A DNA stretch of 64,000 bases from Pyxicephalus adspersus (lineage: Eukaryota; Chordata; Amphibia; Anura; Pyxicephalidae): assembly GCF_032062135.1 (NCBI RefSeq), contig NC_092859.1, forward strand, positions 64,182,154-64,246,153, read 5' to 3'. Shown in pieces: positions 45,422-59,749 of the stretch (its first letter is position 1; each line of letters opens with the position of its first letter). A program made the position numbers and the translations under genes. Under the pieces are notes generated by a model. The model was given only the letters and a program-made list of their open reading frames with translations. It ran no database searches and was not told the DNA's origin.

Positions 45422-48400
45422 GTTTTTTTTTTTTTGTTTTAAATTTTTATTTTCAATTTTACATATACACATTGCCAAAAAACATTACATACAATAAATG
45501 CAAATTTTAAAATTAAGCAAATCACTTTACAGTGCTTACTGACCTTCTACTAAATACCAAACATACCTCTACTGCAATTTTACCTTAAAGATCTACTACA
45601 ATAATAATAATAATGATAATAATAAAATTAATAATAATAAAAATTTCCACTGCCCAAAAACATATGGGAAGATCATATTTGATCTTCCCATAACTTGCCA
45701 AACTAAGTAATCGACACTTTTATATTATATTAAAACATACCACGTGTAACACCCCAAATGGAATATTTAAATCTATCATATATAAGCATTTTTTCGTGAA
45801 CACTGAATTCTTTTTCTATAAATTTGTACCATATATTAAAAAACAAGTAACTTGTTGATCTTCTGCTTTTTCTGTTTTAAATTATCAAACCATTTTCAAC
45901 ATCCTGATTACCCCTTGTAGAGTAGATGCTATTGAATTTATCCATTCTTTAAGGATGGCCCTCCTAGCTGCTAATAAACATATAGTAATCAATCCTCTTT
46001 ATATATATATATATATATATAAATATATACCTTCCATATATGTGTCTTCCTTCCCCAAATAAACATAAAATAGGGTCCATCCGAACAGATTGATTAGTGG
46101 TCTCTTTTATAAATCTTAATACCTCTTCCCAAAAAATTTTAATCATTGGACAACTCCAGAAATAATGTGTTAATGTAGCATGTAATTCACTGCATTTTGG
46201 ACACATAGAATAAACTTTTCCCAAACCAATCTGTCCCCCTTTCCTAAATACTTTATATGCTCTACGCATTATTTTAAATTGTGTCTCTTCTAAATTTCAT
46301 TACTCATGTATTTTCGTACAGTTAAATAACCTTGTAAAATCTGTTCTACCAATTCTAAATTAGCAAACTCCTTTTGCCATTGTCGCACATTAGTTTGTAT
46401 AGGTGATTTGTTAAAATTCCTTTGATAGTATTGATAGAAATTTGATATTGACGGAGGAGATAAATCAAGTACATTTTCAAATATGTCCCTCTGCATTATA
46501 TTCTCTAGGGAATAAGATCTTATCAATGGTTTATAATAGTTTACTGCTTGCAAAAAACACAGTGGGTGAACCGCCCAAGAAGGTAAATTATATTTCCTCT
46601 GTAAAGCTTGAGAAGTCAATACTTGACTGGTATCTTTATCTAAAAAGTTTTGCCAATATTACAACCCTTTTCGTTTCCACAGCTTAAATACACCACACAT
46701 ATATCCTGGTACAAAATTTGGATCTCCAGTAATAGGAAGATATTTAATATATATAAATATTTCCTTAATGGTACTTGTAATTTACGTCTAACCTCTCGCC
46801 ATGTTATTAACCTCGTATTAACAAAATTAGATTTTAATTGGGCTGGCAATCTCGTTACCTTACAATGTAATAAGGCTTTCAAATCTTATGCTTGTAAATA
46901 TTCGTTTCTATACTAAAGTTGGAACATCTAGATGTATCCATTAGCCAGTCTACTACATTGCGCATGAGATATGCTAAATTATAGAACCTTATATCTAGGA
47001 AGTTTACCCCTTCCTCCTCCTTTTGTAAACATAGCTTAATCAAAGATATTCTCGCTCTCTTTCCTTGCCAAAGAAAATTACTAAATACTTCATTCAAAAT
47101 TTGAACATCTTTACGTTTTAATAGCAAGGATATCGTCTGCTAATAGCAAATTACTATCGTCGGATAGTAATTTCGAAAAAGAAGCCATTCTGATTAATTG
47201 ACATCCACCAAAAAAAGAAAGTGGTAGTCTACCCCACAGTTCCAGTTCTTTACAGATTTTATGTATCAAGGGAGGGTAATTCGGACTGTATTAAGAATAT
47301 TACCATTTTCCAATTTTAATACCAAGATAAGTAATATACGATTTAGCGATTACAAAAGGGACATTTTCTGCCCAGGTTAATTTATGCGGGTGTGCCAATG
47401 ATAATATCTCACTTTTTTCAAAATTGATCTTTAGACCTGAAATCTTACTAAACTTCTGAAAATGTCCCTGGACATATTTAATATACACTTTTGGTTTACC
47501 TGTAAATAATATGATGTCGTCTGCGAAATATGCAGCTCTGACTTCCTGAGTCCCCACCTTTACTTTATGAAAATAAGATGTCCCATCTATCATACATGCT
47601 AATGGCGCCAAAGCTAAGTTAAAAAGCAGGGGTGACAAAGGGCAACCCTGCCGTATACCCTTCTGTATCTCAAATGCAGCTGATATATATCCTGGTGTAT
47701 ATACTAGTGCTGTAGGTGAAAAGTACATATTCTGTATCAAATGTAGATATGCACCAATAAATCCAAATTCATGTAATACCTTAATTAGCCATTATGTACT
47801 AATATTTTCAAATGCCTTTTCAGCACCGATTCCCAATATTGCTAAATCATTATCTGATTGTACTTTAGCAACTTCAAGAACTGCCAGCATTTTCTGTATG
47901 TTTGTCACTGTAGCTCTTCCCCTTACAAACCCCATCTGAGAGAGAAGTATCAATTCTAGTATTATAGAAGCAAACTTTTCAGCCATAATTTTTAACAAAA
48001 TGTTCGCATCCACATTTATCAGTGAATTCTGCCTGTAGGACTCTGGTAGCATCAAATTCCTGTTTTTTTTTTTGGCAAGACTTTAATATATGCTTCCTTA
48101 CCTTTTGGAACATAGAATTTTAAAGTTCATATAAACCTAATGACCAATCATCTTTGAACATCTTATAGAACTCTGCTGTGTACCCATCCAGGCCAGCTGC
48201 GTTCCTATTTGCCAAACTAAATATTGTTGATTGAATTTCCAACAAAGTAATCTGTGCATTTACATTTCCACCTCGATATGGGATAGTCTGGGCAGATTCA
48301 GTTTCTTTAAAAAGTCCTCTGCTAATTTTTCATCTATCGGGGTTTCCTTATATAGTTGTTGGTAAAATGCGGCAAAGGAAGAATTTATTTCCTCTGGGTG

Positions 48401-49420
48401 AGAAGTCAGGTGGCCCCCTGGTGTACGCAATGCAGCTATACAAATTAGTTTGTAAGGGGGGCGAATTAAATTTGCCAACAATTTACCCGATTTATTACCA
48501 AATCTATAAAATTTAGCCTCTATATCTATAGCCTGCTCATATCTTTCCCTCCAATTATCAAATTCCCATTTTATCCCATACCATTTCTGACAGTTTACTT
48601 ATATATACTTTTTTAGTTTCCCAATATAAAATCGGATTAGATATGTGTTCCGCATTACTTGTTTTATATTCATTTCAAGCATCCTGTATTGTTGTCTGGA
48701 ACTCCGGCTCTCTATATATATATATATATATATATAAGATGGAAAATGCCATAAATAGGCTTTACCTTTAGGCATTATATCCATAACATCTACCAAAATT
48801 GGTGCATGGTCTGAAATGACAATTGCTCCTATTTCAGGCTGATCTATCAATGAATACAAAGGCGTGGAGCAAAATAAATAATCTAGCCATGAATGAGATT
48901 CATGTACATGCGAGTAGAAAGTGTATTGTTTTTCAATTGGATATCTATCCCTCCAAACATCATGAAGATTCATGGTTTCCACAAACTCCATCAAATGTGT
49001 TGTCCTAATAATATGTATTGAGGATTACTTCCGTAAATTATTTACTGTAGCTTTTGAAAATGTATCTTCTCTGAGATTCATAACTATATTAAAGTCACCA
49101 CTCAACAATTTTTTATGGATTCTGGTCTTTTGAGACCCATAAAGATACTGTTTGAACAAACTGAGTGGTGGGGGAGTTTGGGGCATAAATATTGTAAATT
49201 GATAACTTCTTATCAGCAAATTCTAATACCAACTTTACTATTCCACCTTCTTTATCTGCAGAACAGGATAAGGTTGTACATTGGATCTGTTTATCCACTG
49301 TTTTTACAGCCACTTGTTTATTTTTCTGTAAGGAAGCATTACTTTTTCCATCTTAAATCCGTTAAGAAGCGTTCACAAAAGGTATTTCAAGGTTACATCT
49401 TTAATTTGTTGACATTTTGA
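45422..49420 (-). mobile_element. L1-type LINE (L1-B), 5'-truncated
   Basis: The plus-strand T-run at 45422-45435 corresponds to a 3' poly(A) tail on the minus strand. ORF2 sequence runs from 49420 to 45964. No ORF1 is present upstream and the endonuclease lacks its first part, so this is a 5'-truncated copy. The 3' non-coding part (45436-45960) holds an AAT-rich microsatellite at 45600-45650. Confidence 0.8.
45964..49420 (-). pseudogene. L1-B ORF2: endonuclease-reverse transcriptase
   Basis: Landmarks from N to C: LSIYNIYAPNSPTTQFVQ and LLSGDFNIVMNLRED (endonuclease), TFYSHVHESHSWLDYLFCS, IVISDHAPILVDVM (Asp-His motif), NLIRPPYKLICIAALRTPGG, MGFVRGRATVTNIQKML, FEIQKGIRQGCPLSPLLFNL and AAYFADDIILFT (catalytic box), ISGLKINFEKSEILSL, YLGIKIGKW, FLWQGKRARISLIKLCLQKE, and near the end CPKCSELHATLTHYFWSCP (C-terminal Cys motif). 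A TA microsatellite expansion at about 48714-48736 lies inside the coding part. Frameshifts and stops are frequent. The RT is clearer than in L1-A, and the two differ enough to be separate lineages. Confidence 0.87.
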
Positions 49421-51295
49421 AATCTTTTTTCAATGCAGAGAAATGTTTATCTCTAAGAATAAATCACTTTTCAATGAAGGTTTCCTGCTTTTTTCTTGCT
49501 CAATAGTTCTGAAGGCTATGTATGTACTTTTTGTCAGGAATGTGTCTGTTTTCCCCAATATGATTGTCACTTGCAGATTGACATACATTGACATACATTA
49601 GTGATTTTCCCTGGAACAGGGCCTGGATGAGGCTTTTAGCAATTGTGTTGCTGTAGAATTTTTATTTGGGATCCAGGCCCGAAATGTACTGGAAGAGAAG
49701 GGTGGGCCAGGCACTCCTTTTTTCCAGACCAGAAAATAAGAATTGCTCTGGTGCACCTGGCCATTATTAAAAAGGCATAAGCCTTTGTATCAGTGGGAAT
49801 ATGTGGCCTAAGGCCAGGTGGCTCAGGTGATGAGGCTGTGTGCAGCCTCTGTGCTAAGAGAGCCTAAACTCTAGAATTTTGTAATTAAACATTAAAATAT
49901 AGTCAGCAAAACACATTTTGTAGCTGCTACCTAAATGTTTGAAGTAACTTCTGCCAAAATTGCTAAAGGGGATCGGGAACATATTGTTTCCTTTCATTAT
50001 TAAAAGTGTAAGGGGTATTTAAAAAGGTTCCCATCCTCTGACCCAGATTTGCTTTTTAACATTCCCCCTATTTAAAACTGGTATTTAGTCCATCATTAAG
50101 CAATGCTCACCTGACAAAATAGTCTCAAACAAGATTCACCCACATCTTTTAGCTGAACCTGTTTTTCTGCATTTATTTTTATTTTAAATAAAAAAATAAA
50201 TAAATCCTGTCATTTTGGCAAATTTGCCAATTTTGTTTTACTTTTTGTATTCACACCCCAGGCTTTAAAATGAGCTAAAAAATACCACTGGGGGAATTGA
50301 AAAACACTTGACCTCTACCCTAGCATTTATGACAATACTGTACTTTGGAGTTTTGCATTATCTTGAAATACGGAAGGGACCTTTCAAATGGTTTTTCACA
50401 TATGTCGGTATCTTGATACAAAAATATGTGATTTGTCTTTTTTGTTCCAACAGGTTCCCTGAAATTTTAGTAAAATTACTGAGTTCAGAGACTATTGATT
50501 GAGTGACACTCACACTTTTCTCCCCTCACATCTTATATTTATACTTTAATGTCCAATGACAGATTTGGGGTTCTCCAATCAACACAGTCCCACCCACTTG
50601 CAAGTTCCCCTTGATGTGTAATGTTAAGTTTGGCAGGTCAGGTGATACATGGAATTTTTTCCTCCTGGACTTCTACATCAGTTGGGCCCCTTTCAGACTT
50701 GCAGTCAACCATGCTGTTAGCTGCCCCTCTTCATTACAGTACAGTTTTGCCCATTGTCAGTCACAGCTCAGCCCTCTGTTAATGCCCTCAGCCCTGATGT
50801 TAATGTTTGCTTACAGCAGTTGGAAAGCAGTTGTGGTTGCTTCCTTTTACACATATATTTCCTGTAAACACTGAATACTGTATGCAAAGTGGTTGTACAG
50901 TAAAAGCAATACATGTTCTTGTGGAGGACCACTAAACATCTAGTTATAAGTATTTTGCTCCTTGGGATTGGGTCCAGAGTGCTATTCTAAAGGCAAAAGG
51001 ACCTCAGCCCCTAGATTTTTGAATAATATATATAATTATAATTTGGTAAAATAAAAATCTGCTTTAACATAATGCTATATGCACAGTCATTATTTACTGA
51101 TGCATTTTAATAAAAAATATTATTTTTAACAAATTATTCTAGCTAATTTAAAGGCTTAATGCAGATGAATAACAATAGTGAAAGGAAAATAAAACACTCA
51201 AGGTAATTATATTATGTCTTTGGTTTTTGTTGACTAGGGCCAGACCTACCATGAGGTGAAGTTAACCACACTGGTGCGTTTTGCAGTGGGGCCTG
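49421..51295. other. Non-coding interval, nothing recognised
   Basis: Mixed AT-rich sequence. 49590-49870 and 50500-50870 are less AT-rich and may be old repeats, but I see no termini or coding motifs. Confidence 0.45.
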
Positions 51296-51530
51296 TGCTA
51301 GCAGCCTGTACAGAAGGTCTGCATTGGGGGTTTAAAGAGTGGTTCTCTACTGAGGTCTGCAGTGAGGCCTCTCACTGGGGGTATGTATAAGGGAGGGTCG
51401 ATATTGGCAGTCTGTAATGGAGGCTGTTACTGTGAAGGAGGTCTGCGGTTGGGATCTGCAATGAGGTCTGTCACCGGATGTTTGCACTAAAGTTTGCATT
51501 GGGTGTTTGTTACAGGGATCTGCATTTGTG
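51296..51530. repeat. Degenerate short tandem repeat, GGTCTGCA motif
   Basis: The words GGTCTGCATTGGGGG, AGGTCTGCAGTGAGGCCT, AGGTCTGCGGTTGGG and TCTGCAATGAGGTCTG recur every 20-60 bases with many changes. It reads like an eroded minisatellite. Confidence 0.45.
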
Positions 51531-51616
51531 GTATGTTACTGAGGTTACCTGCCTATGTTTTTTCTTCCTCTGGGAAGGGAGGATATCTAATCAATATTTA
51601 CCCTGGGCAGCAAAAA

Positions 51617-51800
51617 ATACTTTTTTTTTATTTTAGTTTTTATTGCAACCAAACGAAAATACAAAAAAGAATGCAGTGTTATAAAAACATCATTATCAAT
51701 CAGTACAGGGTCCAGATAATAATAGCACAAAATTGAAGGATCAAAACTTGAGGGAAAAAAAAAAGAAATAAGGGAGGATAGCTAGGAATGTGGGGGAAAG
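51617..51800 (-). mobile_element. Possible 3' tail of a truncated L1
   Basis: A T-run followed by TTTTATTGCAACCAAACGAA and ACAAAAAAGAATGCAGTG resembles in layout the minus-strand L1 3' ends at 30530 and 45422. No coding part is attached. This rests on layout alone. Confidence 0.35.
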
Positions 51801-54800
51801 GAGTTTTGGGAAGAGGAGAGAGTGCAGTATTGTTACTTGCTTGGTACTTCCTTTATAACATCATATAAAGATCATGAGTGACAATAATATCTTTAGATGA
51901 AGGGGAAATAAGTGAAGTTAGGTAATCTAATGTTGTCCCCAGTATATTGTATATTAACTTAAAAAGGTCATTCTCACAATCTGTTTATTATCATTCTTCA
52001 GTATGATGCTTGGTGCTTCGGAATAGGAGAGGTGGAGAAAAAAGTGAATGAAAGTTATGTGCACTGTATGAACATTTCATGCTGATAGGAGAGCTTTATC
52101 AGTCTGTTGCTGCTCATTTACTGCCCAGTCAAAGACTGGGAGCAGAGAGGTTACTTAGTTTTTTTTTTTTAACTGGTAGAAAAATAAGTCTTTAGGCACT
52201 GTGGTGCTTTCTGCTAGTGCTGTGTATGCCTCAGGATTGAATCATATACCGTCTTCAATATGAGGTGATTTAACCTTTCTCTTGCAAACATGTTGAGTAA
52301 TTGGGAAGAGGGAGAAATATGTAGGCTGTCGTTGTGGACAGCTTTCTTAAAAGCTAGTTACTTAACTGTCATGGTGATATTTAGGTTTTATCCATTTTTT
52401 TTTACTCGATACTGACCGATACTAATGACCGTTACTTAAAAACAGATGTAAAGCTTGAATTGGGGAAAGAATAGATAGAAGCATAATCCCTGCATTACTT
52501 ATAGTAGTATGGACATGCTGTTTTTTACACAGCATAATCCCTGTGCTTTTAGGATGAATTACCTCATAAAGATTTAGACAGCAACCACAGGTGTCTCATT
52601 TCCATAACAGGTCTGCATGCTTCTGTTGACTGGACAGTGTTCAGGTTACTGTATACACATCATGAAATCCTTATTAAAATAATAGGATGTGGTTTTAAAA
52701 TTAGAAAGCAGAAACCACAGCAGTCTATACACACTGTTAATGTGGTTGCAGCATTAGCTTCATTCTAATTTCCTTTTTGGAAGGTCTACCCAACAGCGCA
52801 ACACAATAGGCAGTCATATGTTAAAAAAACAGGCAATAATATGCATTCAAAGCCAATTCCTAGATAAAAGTTCATATTACATTTTGTATGTAGATACCCT
52901 ATTACCAAACAAAAGAAAGTGTACTTACAAACCACATAGTGGATGTAGTGCAGGGCAACATTCTTCTACTTGGTGTCCTCAGATGTAGTCCACAGCAGTG
53001 TACCCCGCCATGCACTTATTAGTTTTACCTATATGCTGTAAATAGAACATTTATATTTGCCAGTGTATCTTTTTTGCCCACAGGTTCCTGGGGTCTCCAT
53101 GTCCCAGATCCCTGAGGGGATTTTTATTTTTAAAGATGGCAGCAGTCTGCTAGATCTCAGTCTGTGCATGCACAAGATCTAGTGGCCATCCAGCTGTTAA
53201 ATGTAACAAAATAATAGTGTGGGGGAAAAAAATATGAAGAAACACCAGACAGCAAACATGCTTGCAGCAGAGATGTTTAACAATTTATGTATTTGTAGAT
53301 GAAGGCACCTACTAATCTAGAAAGTGTATGCAGATTAGGGAGTTAATTCTGACATTCAATAAATGGTTCAATTGGGTGACTATTCCAACCATAAATGTTA
53401 GTTACATAAGTTATTGGTCCAATCACTCTCTTCGCCCGTTAAATTATGTGAAAAGTGTTTCACAGGTGTCATCCCAGTGAGATGGGGTGAAAGGATTCAC
53501 ATGCAAAGTAATAAAAAAATTACAAATAAACAAGTTAAAATACAGTCTCTATTTGTATAGCATTAATACTGAAGAAGGTTTGAATAAATGATTGCTACCA
53601 AGTCAAATGGTGACATGTAAATAACTTAAATGTGTTGAAAAAAATGGCCAAATTGGACTTTTTTGTGACGGTTTCAAAAGTAAACTGCTTTTTCAGGCTA
53701 GAGTTCAGCCAAAGCACTTTTATGTCATGCAATATTGCTTTAAAGGTTGCACATGTGTATTAGAAGGCTTTCAAAATAGTAGCTGCACTAAGGAATGCTG
53801 TCAAGTACACTAGGTAGCAGAGTTGTTTATTATGTAAGACACCAATGTCAGCCTCATGGAATGCCGGCTGACTGGCTGTATGTATGCAGGAGAGGGTTCC
53901 TATGCACAGCCTCAAAGAGGGGAGAGGTTTTACTTGGTTGGGAAAGGAGGAAAATTATGTAGATAAACCTCTGCTGTGGTTTCCAATATATCAAAGGTGG
54001 CCCAAACAGAGTGAGTGACCTCTTCTACTAGAGGCTGTGCACAAAATATTGTACAAAAGAACTTCCTTGGCTATAACTTCCATACAATTAGTAGTATGTG
54101 TAATCCTTACTGGGGCCATACTGACCATGAAGCAAAGTCTGTCTCGGGCTTCATTATTTGTTTTTTTTAAAGATAGAAATAGGATGGTTGCCAGTTTTAT
54201 TTTTATAGTAGACCTTTCATAATGAATAGTTCACAGTTCAGCCCCTGCAATGTTTAGTAAACTGAGATTGTGGCAAACACCAGTTGAAAAAAAATATTTA
54301 CCTGAGCCCTGAAATGTCACCACTATTGGCAAGGTAAAACACTAGGTTGGTAATAGACACAGTGGGCCTGTCTTCCTATTGGCTGGTGGTTGACAGGTGG
54401 TCCAGCAAAACGTTGGGCTGCCTAAATCAGCAAGAAATCTAGAGTCACCGGTGATAATCACACATACAGAAAAAAACATTCACAGTAATTAATGCATTGT
54501 AAAGGGTTTTAACCCCCTTGTCACATTGTTAAACATTTTTTTCTGTCTTAACAGAATGTATGAGACGAACCATCTCCCGGTCAAACTTATTATTTTTGTT
54601 CCCCTTTAAAGGCGATTAGTGCTGTATTTAGTTCGTCCTTCTATTTGTATAGAAGGTTCACTTACCAAAACAAGATTTAACAAGTTTGTCCCTTATGTTG
54701 TGGGTCCTGGCTGTCGTTAAAAAATAGGGAAAGAATAGGGAAAGCACGTATTAGGTCTGTAGTTATGAGATCATGTCACAGAGAAGGAAATAGCAATGGG

Positions 54801-55202
54801 AGGAGCTACCTTTCACCACGTTGAACTAAACAGATATGGTTTATTTATGATCTGTGTCCATAATAGTGGGTGAATCACACAATTACAGTACAGTATTTGA
54901 GTTACTTATATGGTGAAGCTTATACAAAAGTCTAAAATATATGTACACCCTACCTTAATAACATTTATAATAGTGAAGCATCGTGTTGATAGGTAGCCTA
55001 ATTGTGTTTTCAGTGTGCTTACAGGCAGTCTCACTAACAAAATATTGTACTGTAAGTGATATAAAATATATAAAACAAACCATATATGAAAGACTTTTCA
55101 TCACTAGATTTTTCATATCATTTTTTTAATGCAAATATTGCCTTTTTTGTGTCTGTTTTTGAACCCTTACTATGGTTTTTTAACCTTTCCTTTTTTAAAC
55201 CT
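51801..55202. other. Long non-coding interval, nothing recognised
   Basis: AT-rich sequence with poly(T) runs. I found no exon-like reading frame, RNA gene or transposon terminus in its 3.4 kb. Confidence 0.5.
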
Positions 55203-55967
55203 CTTACATAGTTATATAGTAGGTCAGTTCGAAAAAAGGCATAAGTCCATCAAGTTCAACCTCTAGGAAGTAACCATCCCAGAGACCAAAAAAATTCCTT
55301 TCATGAGTCTATGAGGCAATCGGATGTTCCCTGGATCAACGGTCTCTTTAATCTTTACTTTAAAGCCTTATAACACAGATATATTATATGCTTCTAAAAA
55401 AGCAACCAGATTTTTCTTAAAGCAATCTACAGTAGTTGCTGAAACTAGTTCCTGAGAGAGCCTATTCCACATTTTCACAGACCTTACAGTGAAAAAACTC
55501 TTCCTTATTTGGAGCTTAAACCTCTTTTCCTCCAGAGTGCCCTCTTGTTCTTTGTAATGATCTCAAAGTGAATAATTGGGAAGAGAGTTATCTATATGAA
55601 CCATTATATATTTACACAGGGTGATCATATCCCCCCTTAAACATCTCTTCTCAAAGGAGGATAGATTCAGTTTGGCCAATCTCACCTCATAGTGGAGTTC
55701 CTCCATTCCTTTTATTAGTTTATTTGCCCTTCTCTGCACTCTCTCCAATTCCACAATGTCCTTTTTGTGAACTGGTGCCCAAAATTGGACTGCATATTCC
55801 AGATGTGGTTTGACCAATACTTTGTACAGGGGCAGGATTATGTCTCCAACTCTGCAGTCTTTTCCTCTTTTGATACTTTGTTCTAATCTGAACATGTCCA
55901 AGTAAAAGTCTTTAAAACTAAATAGAGAAATATTTTTGTTATCGCCTTTTACCCCTTTATGATTCAT
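55203..55967 (-). pseudogene. CR1-type LINE, 3' end with C-terminal RT fragment
   Basis: On the minus strand the protein begins within the RT thumb region: GDIILPLYKVLVKPHLEYAV, QFWAPVHKKDIVELERVQRR, ANKLIKGMEELHYEVRLAKL, FEKRCLRGDMITLCKY. Past a stop near 55563 it continues with EEKRFKLQIRKSFFTVRSV and KMWNRLSQELVSATTVDCF, the end of CR1-group ORF2. The 3' end near 55203-55225 (CATAGTTATATAGTAGGTC on the plus strand) matches the short-motif tail of this group. The element is 5'-truncated, as most CR1 copies are. Confidence 0.85.
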
Positions 55968-57000
55968 TTACATTTTGCACATTTGGTGATGTACCCAAGC
56001 TTTATGGATTAATAGTGTCAGGTACATAGATTTTGCAAACAAAGCTACCAATAAAGTCTGTATATAGGGGTTTACTAATTATATGACATATTAAAACCAT
56101 ATCAACCAAAATTGTTTCAAAATGCATTATGTTCACCAGCAATATAGGTTGTCTGCTAGAAGTCTGAATTCCGTAATTATAGGTAATTGATTTAGCACAT
56201 TTTATAATTTGTTCTGGATTTCTGTTAGAATGATTTTAGGGCATTTTTCTTTTATAATTGTACACAAATAAACCAAAAACATATATCGGACTTTCAAGGC
56301 AGTCATAAATCACATTAATTATGAACTATTTTTCATCACTTTTATCAAAACATCAATATAAAACATTTTTACCATTTTGGTGTGTTACTTCAGACAAAAA
56401 AATGGCTCAACATAATATAATGCTCTCAACATATTCATGGAACTCCAGTCTGTGTCTTCAGGAGATATTTTCTTTTTTGCTTTCCCCTTTCCGAATGTTA
56501 TATGACATACCCTAGATGTAGCAATGGTCACAGGACAGGGAAATTGGGGCAAGGAACTAGAGGAACTGCACACTTTCCACTATACCACCATCATCTCTCC
56601 ATTATACATTAGGATTGGTCATTTTCTGATATCAGTCTTTAGATCAACTTTCAATATATCCCAATCAACAAAAATACCATAGGAAGCTGATAACTGCTTA
56701 GCAATGTTCCCCTCTGTAGTATATATATATCATCCTGGTCTGTCCTTCATTTATGCTGGGACTGCTAATTTGGTATACATTTTTTTAAATCAGTCAAATT
56801 CTGGTGAAAGTTATGTTACTTTTTAAATGGTACCACACTGGACCTGTGAATTATTGCACTGCAAATGTTTAAATCTGGCGGTTATTGAATGGTACATGGA
56901 CACTAGAAAGAATATAAAACACATTTCATATCACCTCACCACCTTGACCCTTGCACTGAGGGAACCTTCTACCATCTACCGTTGTACCTCTCCCTCTCAA
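55968..57000. other. Non-coding interval, nothing recognised
   Basis: AT-rich sequence with a short TA run near 56719. No gene or repeat terminus seen. Confidence 0.5.
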
Positions 57001-58045
57001 CCCTAACACAATCCAATTGTCCTCCCAGTTCTAAGAAAATAATCCCTACTTTTTAGTTACTATTCAATCTCCCATATGCCATGTCTCTTTGACTACACTA
57101 TAACTGACTTGTCACTGATCTTAACACCAAACCCCCTATTTGACCCACTTTTTTCTGGTGTTCAGCCTGCCTAAAGCTCTTACCAAAGTGGCCAATAACC
57201 TCCTCAAAGCAAACTCACAAGGTAACTTTTCTCTCCTTGTCCTGTACTCTATCTACACCTATACTTTCATTTGACATCACCCTGTTAATCACTCACTTCT
57301 TTTCCAGATCCTGAATTCTTTTGGTGTTGATTCTAGATAATTTATTTGTGTTGTCTGTCAGCCATATCATCATGAATTTAACTTGGATAAAACAGAACAT
57401 ATTATCTCCCTCTCAATTCACACCCCACAGACACATGGTCTTGGTGTTGATGATTTCACACTTTCCTTTACTCCCCACATTTCTGTGCCACATCTCAAAA
57501 ATAAGCCCCTTCCTGTTCCCAATGACCACCAAACTCCTGGTACATGTTTATATCTCTTGTCCACTAACCAAACCATCCTTTACAATTTATCATGAATGCG
57601 GCAGCTAAACTTATCTATCCTTTTAACTCATTTTGCTGCCTCTCTTTGCTAATATCCACAGAGGCTTTCATTTAATCTAAGAAATTAAAGGTACTTTTAA
57701 ATCACTTTACAGGTCTTGTCTCATCTCTGTCTCTTCAGTGATCTACTAATGACTTCCACATTCATAACCTCTTTCCATGTGCAGCCCCAAGGCTTCTCTA
57801 GAGTTGCCCCCACTTTTTGGAACTTCATATCCCCTCTTATTGTGTTCTACTCTCCCCTTCCTCTTTCATTGTAAGCTAAGTCACTGTTTGTACTTGTATA
57901 TTATGCAGGTTTGTCATTTTCAACCTCTATTTAATTTTCAGTGCTGCGAATTTTAATGTTTTTTTATTGTTATTCATTCATAACTTTTCTTAAGTATGCA
58001 GTGACCAAATAATGTGCTATGCAAAAACAAATAAATAAATACATG
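57001..58045 (+). mobile_element. Possible degraded L2-like LINE 3' end
   Basis: Broken plus-strand reading frames include NAAAKLIYPF and CAAPRLL followed by a Ser/Pro/Leu-rich stretch, the style of an L2-group ORF2 C-terminus. The end (57878-58040: TTGTAAGCTAAGTCACTGTT, AGTGCTGCGAATTT, then an AAATA-rich tail) resembles the 3' part of the SINE at 10277-10607. The match is weak and the limits are approximate. Confidence 0.35.
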
Positions 58046-58393
58046 AAAAAAGAAATGGAAAGCTCAGACATAGTTTAATGAAAAAGCGGATTTTATTATG
58101 TGATTTCAAGGTCTCTTTTCATTTTGAGCGGCAGCAGATGTTTGACATCTACCACAACATCTGTACAAATGTGACTTGGTTTTACCCGAACAGCAAATTA
58201 AGAGAAAATAAACGCAAAACAGTTCCACACAAAAAGACCCTACAGTCCAACATTTCACAAAATAAAGATAAAAGACATTACAAGTGAATTTTAATTCAGC
58301 ATGTATAAAAAAACCCTAACTTTTTAAACAGAGTTACTGTTTTAATTCATATACAGGGTTTACAATTATTGTGATGATAAAAAAAATAATATA

Positions 58394-58396
<3 letters not shown>

Positions 58397-58430
<34 letters not shown>
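58397..58430. repeat. (TA)n microsatellite
   Basis: A nearly pure TA dinucleotide run of about 34 bases. Confidence 0.95.
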
Positions 58431-58435
<5 letters not shown>

Positions 58436-59102
58436 GCTTTTTTCCATTATTTTCTAATAAGGTTTTACACCATTATAATGTATTCTTTTATTCCTATACA
58501 AAATAGAATATTGACATACTTTCAATCTGTTTATATATGCAGGGTTACTTTGTAGAAGAAAGGGCATTTTAAAATACATATTTCCTTAAAAACAGAAGGA
58601 AATAATCTCTATTTGTTTAAAACTTCAACAATCTGATAGTCACATTGGCAAGCAATGAAAAAAAAGATAAAACAACAAGAGGGGTGAATCAAAGGGGAGA
58701 AAGCCTGCCAATGGACCATAAACTATCAACCATCTATATATTATTACAATTCTGCTGTTCCATGAACATAAAATAAAACTTTTTAAAGAGTCTTGTTAGA
58801 ATTTTGCTTACACATGTAACATTGACTACATACTATAGAAAAATTACTGATTTGAGTTACTACAATTAATAGACAGACATATGAAACTTTTCCCACCAGC
58901 AGTCATGAGATAAATAAGACACACATGCAGGTATCATGTATTTTATGGCAGTATTTCCTAAGACAGATCCCTAGGATGGCTATAAGGTCATGTTTTCAAC
59001 ATCTCCTAAAGGAAATACAAGTGAAATATTTAGCAGGCTTAGTTTATAGAAGGTTACCTAAATAGTACAACTGCAATCTGTTTTTGTTCATAAAGCATGG
59101 TA

Positions 59103-59126
59103 GTGTGTGTGTGTGTGTGTGTGTGT
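59103..59126. repeat. (GT)n microsatellite
   Basis: Twelve uninterrupted GT units followed by a G-run. Confidence 0.95.
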
Positions 59127-59749
59127 GGGGGGGTGATGCGTGAGAGCCCTTAAGGGTAGGAAATACACATGGTCCTATGGTTTAAAGTATCCAATGCTAC
59201 TTGCAAACCAATAGAGTGAATTTACTAAATAAATGAAGACTGTTCAACTAAAAAATCAGTTTGAGTAAATCCAATAAAGCTTTGCTCACTTTGCATACCA
59301 AATTGTGTAATAGTAAATAGGTACCATGTTTCTATTTGTCTCCCAACATGAAAAATAAGAGAGGGGAAAGAAAAAGCATTTTTTAGGGCATAAATGAGTA
59401 GTTATATATAAAAACAATGATAGCTTTCTTGGAATATACAGAATATTGTTCAAAATAGTACTTTTAGGTAAAACGACAGATAAAAAAAGTATGGAATATT
59501 TAATCTATTCACATAGTTCGATATGATTATTAGGGTTGACAAACTTGTGTGGAAGCGGGTTCTGTCACGATGCATTTCACCCCTATGAGCTTCTTCAGGG
59601 GAATTAGGAGACCCTAAAACTATGATAATAAATCATTTCAATATACATGGTATCTTCAAACATAACAACCTTTATAATTATCAATTAATCGATTGGATTA
59701 AGTACTGACTTACTGCATACAATGTGAAAATTAGACCAATTAGAAGAAA

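Larger units (their letters stand above)
58046..59749. other. Non-coding interval with microsatellites
   Basis: No gene recognised. It holds a TA run and a GT run, listed separately. 59530-59600 is slightly less AT-rich and may be an old repeat. Confidence 0.5.

Noticed and set aside
49590..49870. LTR-like block near the second L1
   Set aside because: Moderately GC-rich and bounded, but I find no TG...CA ends, primer-binding site or second copy.
58078..58287. 69-codon plus-strand ORF after the degraded LINE
   Set aside because: Lys/Asn-rich AT-biased composition without motif or neighbours; expected by chance.
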